Assembly: GCA_020025175.1 (NCBI GenBank) | Contig: JAHHSM010000020.1 | Location: forward strand, 1 to 23,624 | Reading direction: 5' to 3' | Source of the DNA: Oscillospiraceae bacterium | GTDB lineage: Bacteria; Bacillota; Clostridia; Oscillospirales; Oscillospiraceae | DNA: 23,624 nucleotides | Part shown: in pieces, positions 8,053 through 16,171 of the stretch | Layout: every line of letters begins with the position of its first letter | Numbering within the stretch: the first letter of the stretch is position 1 | Made by a program: the position numbers and the translations under genes | The notes under the pieces: generated by a model | What the model saw: only the letters and a program-made list of their open reading frames with translations | Told to the model about the DNA's origin: nothing | Databases searched by the model: none

Positions 8053-9234
8053 GTGGTTTCAAAACGAATGTTGGAACTGGGCACGGCGCGCTCTGCTATT
8101 CGAGAACTATTTGAATATGGAAAAAAGCGTGCTGCTGAAGTTGGTGAAGAAAGAGTATTTGATTTTTCTCTGGGCAATCCCAGTGTGCCTGCGCCTGATG
8201 CAGTAAATGAGGCGGCAATCCGTATTTTGCGGGAACAGCCTGAGTTGATTCATTGTTATACCAGTGCACAGGGCGATTTGGGAGCACGGCAGAGATTTGC
8301 GGACTCCCTGAATGGCCGCTATGGAACTGTATATAAGGCAGATGATTTTTATGTAACGGTAGGGGCGGCTGCAGCATTGTGCTGCGTGTTCCACGCACTG
8401 ACCTGCCCAGGGGATGAATTCATTGCATTTGCGCCTTATTTCCCAGAATATGAAGTGTTCGTGGAGGGGGCAGGCGCAAAGCTCACGGTGATCCCACCTG
8501 AAATGGAAGGGTTTCAGATTGACTTTGAAGCACTGTCGGAGAAGATCAATGTGCATACAAAGGGTGTGATTGTGAATAGTCCGAACAATCCATCCGGTGT
8601 TGTTTATTCCCGTGAGACATTGGAGCGGTTGGCTGCGCTTCTGGAGGAGAAAAGCGTGCAATATGGTCATCCAATCTACTTGATTTCGGATGAGCCGTAT
8701 CGTGAAATTGTGTTTGCAGGCGTGGAAGTGGCATGGATACCGCGGATTTATCGTGATACCATTGTATGCTACTCTTTTTCGAAATCGTTATCTTTGCCCG
8801 GTGAGCGTTTGGGATATGTATTGGTACCAAAAGAAATTACAGATGCCGATTTGGTATATGCAGCGGTAGCTGGTGCCGGCCGCAGTTTGGGTTATGTAAA
8901 TGCACCGAGCCTTTTTCAACAGGTCACATCGCTGTGCTGTGATTTGACAGCGGATATCAGCATCTATGAGCACAACTGCAATTTGCTGGTGAGTGAATTG
9001 CGCGCCATGGGATACCATGTGGTGCAGCCGGGCGGTGCGTTTTATCTGTTCCCACGCAGCCTTGAAGCAGATGATATGGCATTTTGTGAGCGCGCGAAAC
9101 AGTTTGATCTTTTGCTTGTTCCAGGCACCGGTTTTGGCGCACCGGGGCATGTGCGGCTTGCTTATTGCGTTCAGACAGAAATGATTGAACGGGCACTGCC
9201 TAAATTTAAGGCACTGGCAGATTCTTATCGGTGA
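8053..9234 (+). CDS. PLP-dependent aminotransferase, class I/II
   Basis: This 393-residue fold-type I aminotransferase probably interconverts aromatic amino acids and arylpyruvates, supplying IorAB. Visible features are FSLGNPSVPAP (38-48), NSPNNPSG (175-182), the PLP-ring aspartate in SDEPYR (212-217) and the Schiff-base lysine K244 in SFSKSLSLPGERLGY. A GTG at 8044 is in frame but lies inside the AGGAGG (8039-8044), so the GTG at 8053, 8 nt downstream, is the better start. It is the last gene of the operon, 19-29 nt after the ACT gene, and is followed by a strong terminator. Sequence alone does not exclude an aspartate or alanine aminotransferase; the aromatic assignment rests on context. 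Confidence 0.87.
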   Translation: MVSKRMLELGTARSAIRELFEYGKKRAAEVGEERVFDFSLGNPSVPAPDAVNEAAIRILREQPELIHCYTSAQGDLGARQRFADSLNGRYGTVYKADDFYVTVGAAAALCCVFHALTCPGDEFIAFAPYFPEYEVFVEGAGAKLTVIPPEMEGFQIDFEALSEKINVHTKGVIVNSPNNPSGVVYSRETLERLAALLEEKSVQYGHPIYLISDEPYREIVFAGVEVAWIPRIYRDTIVCYSFSKSLSLPGERLGYVLVPKEITDADLVYAAVAGAGRSLGYVNAPSLFQQVTSLCCDLTADISIYEHNCNLLVSELRAMGYHVVQPGGAFYLFPRSLEADDMAFCERAKQFDLLLVPGTGFGAPGHVRLAYCVQTEMIERALPKFKALADSYR

Positions 9235-9245
9235 AATAGATCGCT

Positions 9246-9295
9246 CCCCGAAAGTGTTTTTTGATTGCAGCGAAACACTTTCGGGGTTCTTTTTT
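9246..9295 (+). terminator. intrinsic terminator ending the ior operon
   Basis: CCCCGAAAGTGTTT (9246-9259) pairs perfectly with AAACACTTTCGGGG (9273-9286), followed by TTCTTTTTT. It is 11 nt after the aminotransferase stop. Confidence 0.93.
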
Positions 9296-9308
9296 AGGGT
9301 GAACGCAG

Positions 9309-9338
9309 TTGCACACAGATGATGCAATGTGCTATGAT
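9309..9338 (+). promoter_or_regulatory. promoter of the dTDP-glucose dehydratase gene
   Basis: TTGCAC (9309-9314) and TATGAT (9333-9338) are 18 nt apart, with TGTGC immediately before the -10 box (extended -10). It lies between the upstream terminator and the ATG at 9375. Confidence 0.6.
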
Positions 9339-9374
9339 GATAAAAGAATTTTGGATTGAGGGAAGCGTGAACGG

Positions 9375-10361
<987 letters not shown>

Positions 10362-10414
10362 AGCAGGTATAAGGCTGTCGGAGGAGTTATCATTTTTATC
10401 ACAGGGAGATCGTT

Positions 10415-11242
10415 ATGCCGAATGTAATTGAAATAAAAGAGTATACAGCACCGGAATTAGATGTATTTGCACGGCTGACAGAGGCGCAGCTGCGAAATCG
10501 GATTGAAAAGGAAAAGGGGATTTTTATTGCAGAAAGTCCGAAAGTGATCGAGCGGGCATTGGATGCCGGATATGAGCCAATTTCACTTTTGATGGAGCGC
10601 AAGCATATTGAGGGACAGGCAGGGAATATTATTTCCAGATGCGGAGAAATTCCGATTTATACAGCAGATCGTGATTTGCTTGCACGATTGACCGGATATG
10701 AATTGACACGCGGTATCTTGTGTGCCATGCATCGCCCGAAACTGAAAACCGTGGAGGAGCTGTGCGCCAATGCAAGGCGCGTGGCTGTTTTGGAGGGAAT
10801 TGTGGATTCGACCAATATTGGTGCCATTTTTCGCTCTGCTGCAGCACTGCATATGGATGCTGTACTGCTGACACCTACTTGCTGTGATCCGCTGTATCGC
10901 CGTGCAGCGAGAGTCAGCATGGGAACAGTGTTTCAGATCCCATGGACACGAATTGGTGAAGCTCAGGCAGAATGGCCTCAGGATGGTATGATACGGCTGA
11001 AAACACTGGGATTTAAGATGGCGGCGATGGCACTCAGCGACATGTCGGTCAGTGTTGATGATCCACAGCTGATGGCAGAGGAAAAGTTGGCAATTGTGCT
11101 AGGAACAGAGGGAGATGGTTTGTCACCGAATACGATTGCGGATTGCGATTACACAGTCCGTATTCCAATGTCTCACGATGTAGATTCACTGAATGTGGCA
11201 GCAGCCAGTGCGGTTGCATTTTGGCAGCTTAGAGTGAAATGA
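10415..11242 (+). CDS. SpoU/TrmH-family RNA 2'-O-methyltransferase
   Basis: This 275-residue SPOUT enzyme transfers methyl from SAM to a ribose 2'-OH in rRNA or tRNA. The N-terminal part (LRNRIEKEKGIFIAESPKVI, about 27-46) is the L30e-like substrate-binding domain. The C-terminal knotted domain shows the three family motifs: STNIGAIFRSAA, VLGTEGDGL, and IPMSHDVDSLNVAAASAVAF. The ATG at 10415 has AGGGAGA upstream. The precise target base cannot be assigned; many Firmicutes carry several paralogues. It ends the short transcription unit starting at rfbB, and I see no clear terminator between it and the next promoter at 11285. Confidence 0.9.
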   Translation: MPNVIEIKEYTAPELDVFARLTEAQLRNRIEKEKGIFIAESPKVIERALDAGYEPISLLMERKHIEGQAGNIISRCGEIPIYTADRDLLARLTGYELTRGILCAMHRPKLKTVEELCANARRVAVLEGIVDSTNIGAIFRSAAALHMDAVLLTPTCCDPLYRRAARVSMGTVFQIPWTRIGEAQAEWPQDGMIRLKTLGFKMAAMALSDMSVSVDDPQLMAEEKLAIVLGTEGDGLSPNTIADCDYTVRIPMSHDVDSLNVAAASAVAFWQLRVK

Positions 11243-11284
11243 AAAATGAGAATGTTATAAAAACAAAAAAATAAAGGGATACCC

Positions 11285-11314
11285 TTGACGCAATCTCTGG
11301 TTTTGTGCTATTCT
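11285..11314 (+). promoter_or_regulatory. strong promoter of the polyamine operon leader
   Basis: TTGACG (11285-11290) and TATTCT (11309-11314) are 18 nt apart, again with TGTGC before the -10 box. Predicted start is near 11321, leaving a leader of about 385 nt before the first gene. Confidence 0.6.
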
Positions 11315-11334
11315 ATTTAGCGGAAAATCTCAAG

Positions 11335-11554
11335 ATAGAGTCTTTCTAAGCGATTTTTACGGACCACTCCATTCGGAGTTGAGGCCATACGGACAGCCGG
11401 GTCCACTGCCGATTGGCGGCTTGCCGCTTTTGTTGATTGAGTTAAAAGCTCGAATTTTATAAGTTGGTTACTTTCAACCGAAATGCGTAATTGCGCAAAC
11501 TTGTGAAACGGTCAATAAAGAGTAGTAAAAGTATTGTTGCTATATAGACTCTGT
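11335..11554 (+). ncRNA. structured RNA in the polyamine operon leader, class unassigned
   Basis: No open frame of note covers this segment, yet it is rich in pairing. A closing stem joins ATAGAGTCT (11335-11343, one G-U) to AGACTCTGT (11546-11554). Inside, GGACC (11361-11365) pairs with GGTCC (11400-11404), enclosing the hairpin ACTCC-ATTC-GGAGT (11366-11379) and the stem GGC (11383-11385)/GCC (11396-11398), a neat three-way junction. Next are GCGG-CTTG-CCGC (11416-11427, a CUUG tetraloop), GGTT-N6-AACC (11465-11478) and TGCG-N6-CGCA (11484-11497). The branching rules out a rod-like 6S RNA, and the T-box AGGGUGG element is missing. Size and multi-branched form make the raiA motif one class to test, but I could not confirm it. 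It could be a cis riboswitch for the polyamine genes or a stand-alone RNA. Confidence 0.55.
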
Positions 11555-11632
11555 GCGCTCCACATATTGCCTTTTGATTAGGAGAATAGATCAATTTTTA
11601 AAAATTGTTTTATGCTTTGCAAGAAGGACACT

Positions 11633-11671
11633 ATGTTTTGGATGATTTTGATGCTGACGCAAGCTGTGTAA
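11633..11671 (+). CDS. possible 12-codon leader peptide
   Basis: An ATG at 11633 follows AGAAGGA (11622-11628) and opens a 12-codon frame, MFWMILMLTQAV, ending with TAA at 11669-11671. An in-frame ATG at 11612 would make it 19 codons but lacks a ribosome site. Its last four codons are the 5' arm of the terminator at 11658-11667, so a ribosome at the stop codon would prevent that hairpin. The peptide is hydrophobic and has three Met but no Arg. Very short frames arise by chance, so confidence is low. Confidence 0.25.
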   Translation: MFWMILMLTQAV

Positions 11672-11694
11672 TTACAGCTTGCGTTTTTGTTTTG
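11658..11694 (+). terminator. terminator/attenuator just before the decarboxylase gene
   Basis: CGCAAGCTGT (11658-11667) pairs perfectly with ACAGCTTGCG (11674-11683), followed by TTTTTGTTTTG. It ends about 12 nt before the ATG at 11706 and just before the GAGG ribosome site. Since no second promoter is visible between it and the gene, operon expression would need read-through, the layout of an attenuator. Confidence 0.85.
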
Positions 11695-11705
11695 TGAGGT
11701 ATGAG

Positions 11706-13166
11706 ATGGAAAGAGAAGAAAAAGCCCTAGACCAGCACAAAGCACCGATCTATGAAGCACTGCAAAATTTTCGGCAGATGCGTGTGGTGCCCTTTGATGT
11801 GCCTGGTCACAAACGTGGCCGCGGCAATCCGGAATTAACGGAATTTTTGGGAAAGCAGTGTGTCAGCATTGATGTAAATAGTATGAAGCCACTGGATAAC
11901 CTGTGTCATCCGGTATCGGTGATCCGTGAAGCGGAACTGCTTGCAGCGGACGCTTTTGGTGCGGCAGATGCATTTTTGATGGTTGGTGGAACCACAAGTT
12001 CGGTACAAAGTATGGTGCTTTCTACCTGCAAGCGTGGAGATAAGATCATTCTGCCCCGTAATGTCCACAGAAGCGTGATCAATGCACTGGTGCTCTGCGG
12101 TGCTGTCCCTGTATATGTCAACCCGGAAGTTGACAATCGGTTGGGGATTTCTTTGGGTATGCAAAGAGAGCAGGTTGCCAGGGCGATTTCAGAAAATCCG
12201 GATGCAGTGGCGGTTCTTGTCAATAATCCTACGTACTACGGTATCTGCAGCGATTTGAGAGCCATTGTGAAAATGGCACATGATGCAGGAATGTATTGTC
12301 TGGCTGACGAGGCCCACGGAACACACTTTTATTTCGGAGAGGGAATGCCTGTTTCTGCTATGGCAGCAGGTGCGGATATGGCGGCAGTATCCATGCATAA
12401 GAGCGGCGGTAGTTTAACACAGTCGAGCCTGCTTTTGATCGGACCTAATATGAATACAGGTTATGTGCGTCAGATCATCAATCTTACGCAGACCACATCC
12501 GGCAGCTATCTTTTGATGTCCAGTCTGGATATCAGCAGACGCAATCTGGTGCTGCGTGGAAAAGAAGTATTTGCAAAGGTTGTTGAGATGGCAAACTATG
12601 CCCGCGAAGAAATCAATGCCATTGGTGGGTATTATGCCTTTGGTGAAGAATTGGTAAATGGCGATTCCATTTTTGCTTTCGATCCCATAAAGCTCAGCGT
12701 CCATACGAGGGATATCGGTCTTGCAGGTATCGAGGTGTATGATATTCTGCGTGATGAATATGATATCCAGATTGAGTTTGGTGACATTGGTAATATTCTT
12801 GCATATCTGTCCATTGGCGACCGCTCACAGGAGCTGGAGCGTTTGGTGAGTGCGTTGGCTGAAATTCGCAGAAGATACCAGAGGGACAGCAGCGGACTTT
12901 TAAATCAGGAATATATCAATCCCAAGGTGGTTGTCAGTCCCCAGGAAGCGTTTTATGCGAATAAGAAGAGTGTTCCGCTGCGAGAAAGCGAGGGGTGCGT
13001 GTGCAGTGAGTTTGTTATGTGCTACCCTCCCGGAATTCCGATTCTTGCGCCAGGTGAGCAGATTACTGGAGAAATATTAGATTATATTGAATATGCAAAA
13101 GATAAGGGATGCTCAATGACCGGTCCGGAAGATCCGGAAATCCTGTATCTCAATGTGTTGGAATAA
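11706..13166 (+). CDS. speA: Orn/Lys/Arg decarboxylase, short form (probably arginine decarboxylase)
   Basis: This 486-residue fold-type I PLP enzyme is of the short class, without the large N-terminal wing domain of E. coli inducible decarboxylases. Key segments are VPFDVPGHKRGRG (28-40), VGGTTSSVQSMVLS (93-106), PRNVHRSV (117-124), DEAHGTHF (201-208) and the Schiff-base lysine K232 in SMHKSGGSLTQSS. The C-terminal domain ends with the usual CYPPGIPILAPGE. Arginine is the likeliest substrate because an agmatinase-type gene follows, giving arginine to agmatine to putrescine; lysine or ornithine cannot be excluded. An in-frame start at 11679 lies in the terminator stem, so the ATG at 11706 with GAGG 6 nt upstream is chosen. 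It heads the five-gene polyamine operon. Confidence 0.9.
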   Translation: MEREEKALDQHKAPIYEALQNFRQMRVVPFDVPGHKRGRGNPELTEFLGKQCVSIDVNSMKPLDNLCHPVSVIREAELLAADAFGAADAFLMVGGTTSSVQSMVLSTCKRGDKIILPRNVHRSVINALVLCGAVPVYVNPEVDNRLGISLGMQREQVARAISENPDAVAVLVNNPTYYGICSDLRAIVKMAHDAGMYCLADEAHGTHFYFGEGMPVSAMAAGADMAAVSMHKSGGSLTQSSLLLIGPNMNTGYVRQIINLTQTTSGSYLLMSSLDISRRNLVLRGKEVFAKVVEMANYAREEINAIGGYYAFGEELVNGDSIFAFDPIKLSVHTRDIGLAGIEVYDILRDEYDIQIEFGDIGNILAYLSIGDRSQELERLVSALAEIRRRYQRDSSGLLNQEYINPKVVVSPQEAFYANKKSVPLRESEGCVCSEFVMCYPPGIPILAPGEQITGEILDYIEYAKDKGCSMTGPEDPEILYLNVLE

Positions 13167-13178
13167 GGAGAGACAAGC

Positions 13179-14030
13179 GTGGATTTATGGTTCAGCGAAT
13201 TTCATGCGCCGGATGTGAAACACAGCCTCCGTGTGACACGACATCTGTATTCTGAAAAAAGCGACTATCAGCAAATTGATATTTTTGATACCCCTGAATT
13301 TGGCCGTGTGCTGGCACTGGATGGCAATGTCATGCTGACGGAACGAGATGAGTTTATTTATGATGAAATGATCACCCATGTGCCGATGGCGGTGCATCCG
13401 AGCATTCGGGATGTTTTGGTGATTGGTGCAGGTGACGGAGGCGTTGTGCGTGAGCTTGCGCGCTATGAGCAGGTGCGTCAAATTGATTTGGTGGAGATGG
13501 ATCCACAGGTTGTAAGGGCCTGCAGGACTTATCTGCCGGAAAATGCCAGCCGCTTGGATGACAGCAGGGTACACATTTATTACGATAACGCATTGCGGTA
13601 TATTAGAAGATGTAAGGATCAATATGATCTGATCATTGTAGATTCAACGGATCCCTTTGGTCCGTCAGAGGGGTATTTTACCCGTGAGTTTTACGGAATC
13701 TGCTATAATGCCCTGCGAGGGGACGGAATTATGGTTAATCAGCAGGGAAGCCCCTTTTATCTGCATGATGCAGAAGCGATGACGCGCAGCCATAAGCGTA
13801 TTGTCAGCACATTCCCAATCAGCCGTGTTTATCAAGCGCATATCCCGACCTATGCGGCGGGATACTGGCTCTTTGGATTTGCCAGCAAAAAGTATCATCC
13901 TATTGAAGATCTGAATGCGGAGAAGTGGCTTTCCCTGAATCTTCGGACGGAGTACTATACAACAAAACTGCACAAAGGTGCATTCTATTTGCCTGCGTTT
14001 TTGGAACGCATGCTTCGGGAGGTGGAATGA
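13179..14030 (+). CDS. speE: spermidine synthase-type aminopropyltransferase
   Basis: This 283-residue enzyme is expected to transfer an aminopropyl group from decarboxylated SAM to putrescine, or to agmatine in some bacteria. The Rossmann loop GAGDGGVVRE (83-92), the acidic VEMDPQVV (105-112) and the catalytic DSTDPFGPSEGYFT (155-168) are intact, and length is typical. GTG at 13179 follows AAGGAG by 8 nt. The gene starts 12 nt after the decarboxylase. No SAM decarboxylase (speD/speH) is in the window, so either it is elsewhere or the protein uses another donor. The order decarboxylase, aminopropyltransferase, ureohydrolase is the order of steps in the N1-aminopropylagmatine route known from Thermus. 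Confidence 0.92.
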   Translation: MDLWFSEFHAPDVKHSLRVTRHLYSEKSDYQQIDIFDTPEFGRVLALDGNVMLTERDEFIYDEMITHVPMAVHPSIRDVLVIGAGDGGVVRELARYEQVRQIDLVEMDPQVVRACRTYLPENASRLDDSRVHIYYDNALRYIRRCKDQYDLIIVDSTDPFGPSEGYFTREFYGICYNALRGDGIMVNQQGSPFYLHDAEAMTRSHKRIVSTFPISRVYQAHIPTYAAGYWLFGFASKKYHPIEDLNAEKWLSLNLRTEYYTTKLHKGAFYLPAFLERMLREVE

Positions 14031-14031
14031 G

Positions 14032-14889
14032 ATGCTGGAAAGAAATGTAGAAAATTTTATCGGCTGTGAAAGCTCCTATGAGGATGCCAATATCGTTCTC
14101 TTTGGCGCGCCGTTTGATTCCACCACGAGTTTTCGCCCGGGAGCACGATTCGGCCCTGCAGCCATGCGTCATGAGAGCTTTGGATTGGAAACATACAGCC
14201 CCTACCAAGACAAAGATTTGTGTGATTACAACACATTTGACAGTGGGGATATGGAGCTTTGCTTTGGCAGTGCGGAAGCGGCACTGGCTGATATTGAAGC
14301 GCGTGCAAAGAGCATTTTGGAGGATGGAAAGCTGCCAATGCTCCTTGGTGGGGAGCATCTCGTAACACTGGGTTCTGTCAGAGCGGTGGCTGAGAAATAT
14401 CCGGATTTGCACATCATTCATTTTGATGCCCACGCAGATCTGCGCAATGATTATCTCGGTGCCAAGTTGAGTCATGCCTGCGTGATCAGACGTTGCCACG
14501 ATTTGCTTGGTGACGGCCGCATCCATCAATTCTGTATTCGCAGTGGGGACAGAACGGAGTTTGAATTTGCTAAGGAGCACACAGAGATGCATCCGTTCTG
14601 TTTCGATGGACTTTCGGAGCTTTGTATGAATTTGAAGGAGTCCCAAACGCCGGTTTATTTTACCATTGATCTGGATTGTCTGGATCCATCGGTGTTTCCG
14701 GGAACCGGGACACCGGAAGCTGGTGGCGTGACATTTTTGCAGCTTCTTGCGGCAATCAAAACGGTTGCTCAGATCAATGTTGTGGGTGCGGATGTGAATG
14801 AACTGGCACCGATGCTGGATCAGAGTGGCATATCAACAGCAACGGCATGTAAGGTGCTGCGTGAATTGATTTTGGCGTTGAATGAATAG
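14032..14889 (+). CDS. speB: agmatinase-type ureohydrolase
   Basis: This 285-residue member of the arginase/agmatinase family hydrolyses a guanidino group to an amine plus urea using two Mn2+. The metal-binding motifs are all present: GGEH (106-109), FDAHADLR (131-138) and IDLDCLDPSVFPGTGTPEAGG (starting at 212). The likely substrate is agmatine, giving putrescine, or an aminopropylagmatine, giving spermidine directly. The longer in-frame start at 13978 overlaps speE by 53 nt and is unlikely; the ATG at 14032 lies 1 nt after the speE stop with GGGAGG 9 nt upstream, so translation is coupled. Confidence 0.92.
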   Translation: MLERNVENFIGCESSYEDANIVLFGAPFDSTTSFRPGARFGPAAMRHESFGLETYSPYQDKDLCDYNTFDSGDMELCFGSAEAALADIEARAKSILEDGKLPMLLGGEHLVTLGSVRAVAEKYPDLHIIHFDAHADLRNDYLGAKLSHACVIRRCHDLLGDGRIHQFCIRSGDRTEFEFAKEHTEMHPFCFDGLSELCMNLKESQTPVYFTIDLDCLDPSVFPGTGTPEAGGVTFLQLLAAIKTVAQINVVGADVNELAPMLDQSGISTATACKVLRELILALNE

Positions 14890-14911
14890 TTATATAAAGG
14901 AGAGAGGAACT

Positions 14912-16171
14912 ATGAGTAAAGTATTGGTCATTGGCTGCGGCGGTGTTGCGAACGTTGCAATTAGAAAATGCTGCCAGGTCAGCGATGTGTTTGAAGAACT
15001 TTGTATTGCAAGCAGAACAAAATCCAAGTGTGATGCTTTGGCGGAGGAACTGGCAGGTACGACTGCCACCAAAATTACGACTGCCCAGGTGGATGCAGAT
15101 GATGTGCAGCAGCTCATCGATCTGATCAACAGCTACAAGCCGGATCTGGTTATGAATATTGCTCTGCCTTATCAAGATTTGACAATTATGGATGCATGTC
15201 TTGCCTGCGGTGTCAATTATATGGATACCGCAAATTATGAGCCTGAGGATACCGATGATCCAGCATGGCGCGAAATCTATGAAAAGCGTTGCCAAGAGGC
15301 TGGTTTCTCTGCTTATTTTGATTATAGCTGGCAGTGGGCATACCGTGAAAAGTTTGAAAAGGCAGGGTTGACCGCCCTTTTAGGCTGTGGCTTTGACCCC
15401 GGTGTTACGCAGGCATACTGTGCTTATGCAAAAAAGCATGAATTTGATACCATTGATACCATTGATATTTTGGACTGCAACGGCGGTGATCACGGCTATG
15501 CATTTGCAACCAACTTTAATCCGGAAGTAAATCTGCGCGAAGTTTCCGCACCTGGAAGCTATTGGGAAGACGGACACTGGGTTGAAATTCCGCCTATGAG
15601 CATTAAGCGTGAGTACAATTTCGATTGTGTGGGCGATAAAGATATGTATTTGCTGCATCATGAGGAGATCGAGTCCTTGGCGCTGAATATTCCGGAAGTG
15701 AAGCGTATTCGTTTCTTTATGACCTTCGGCCAGAGCTATCTGACCCATATGAAGTGCCTTGAAAATGTAGGTATGCTGTCTACCACGCCGGTCAACTTCG
15801 AGGGGCATGACATCGTTCCCATCAAGTTTCTGAAAGAACTTTTGCCTGATCCTGCAAGCCTTGGTCCCCGTACCCATGGCAAGACGAATATCGGCTGTAT
15901 TTTCACCGGTAAGAAGGATGGTAAGGATAAGACCTACTATATTTATAATGTGTGCGATCATCAGAAGTGCTATGAAGAGGTCAAGAGTCAGGCAGTCAGC
16001 TACACTACCGGTGTGCCGGCCATGTGTGGTGCCATGATGCTGCTGACCGGAAAATGGGCACAGACCGGTGTTCATACTGTTGAGGAGTTCGATCCCGACC
16101 CATTCTTGGATGCATTGGATCAATTTGGCTTGCCGCGCAGCGAAAACCAAAATCCTGTTTTGGTGGACTGA
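14912..16171 (+). CDS. carboxynorspermidine/carboxyspermidine dehydrogenase (saccharopine dehydrogenase family)
   Basis: This 419-residue enzyme condenses aspartate semialdehyde with a diamine and reduces the imine with NADPH, giving carboxyspermidine from putrescine or carboxynorspermidine from diaminopropane. The N-terminal dinucleotide loop is VLVIGCGGVANVA (4-16). NYMDTANYEPED and LLGCGFDPGVTQAY are typical of this saccharopine-dehydrogenase-like group. The immediate neighbour, a carboxynorspermidine decarboxylase, fixes the assignment over saccharopine dehydrogenase. The ATG at 14912 has AAAGGAG upstream; the longer in-frame start at 14882 overlaps speB and is unlikely. An agmatine-accepting (carboxyaminopropylagmatine) version is known from cyanobacteria and is a possible alternative here. 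Confidence 0.9.
   Translation: MSKVLVIGCGGVANVAIRKCCQVSDVFEELCIASRTKSKCDALAEELAGTTATKITTAQVDADDVQQLIDLINSYKPDLVMNIALPYQDLTIMDACLACGVNYMDTANYEPEDTDDPAWREIYEKRCQEAGFSAYFDYSWQWAYREKFEKAGLTALLGCGFDPGVTQAYCAYAKKHEFDTIDTIDILDCNGGDHGYAFATNFNPEVNLREVSAPGSYWEDGHWVEIPPMSIKREYNFDCVGDKDMYLLHHEEIESLALNIPEVKRIRFFMTFGQSYLTHMKCLENVGMLSTTPVNFEGHDIVPIKFLKELLPDPASLGPRTHGKTNIGCIFTGKKDGKDKTYYIYNVCDHQKCYEEVKSQAVSYTTGVPAMCGAMMLLTGKWAQTGVHTVEEFDPDPFLDALDQFGLPRSENQNPVLVD

Noticed and set aside
11321..11705. T-box or 6S RNA as identity of the polyamine leader
   Set aside because: No AGGGUGG-type T-box sequence was found, and the multi-branched folding differs from the single long rod of 6S RNA.
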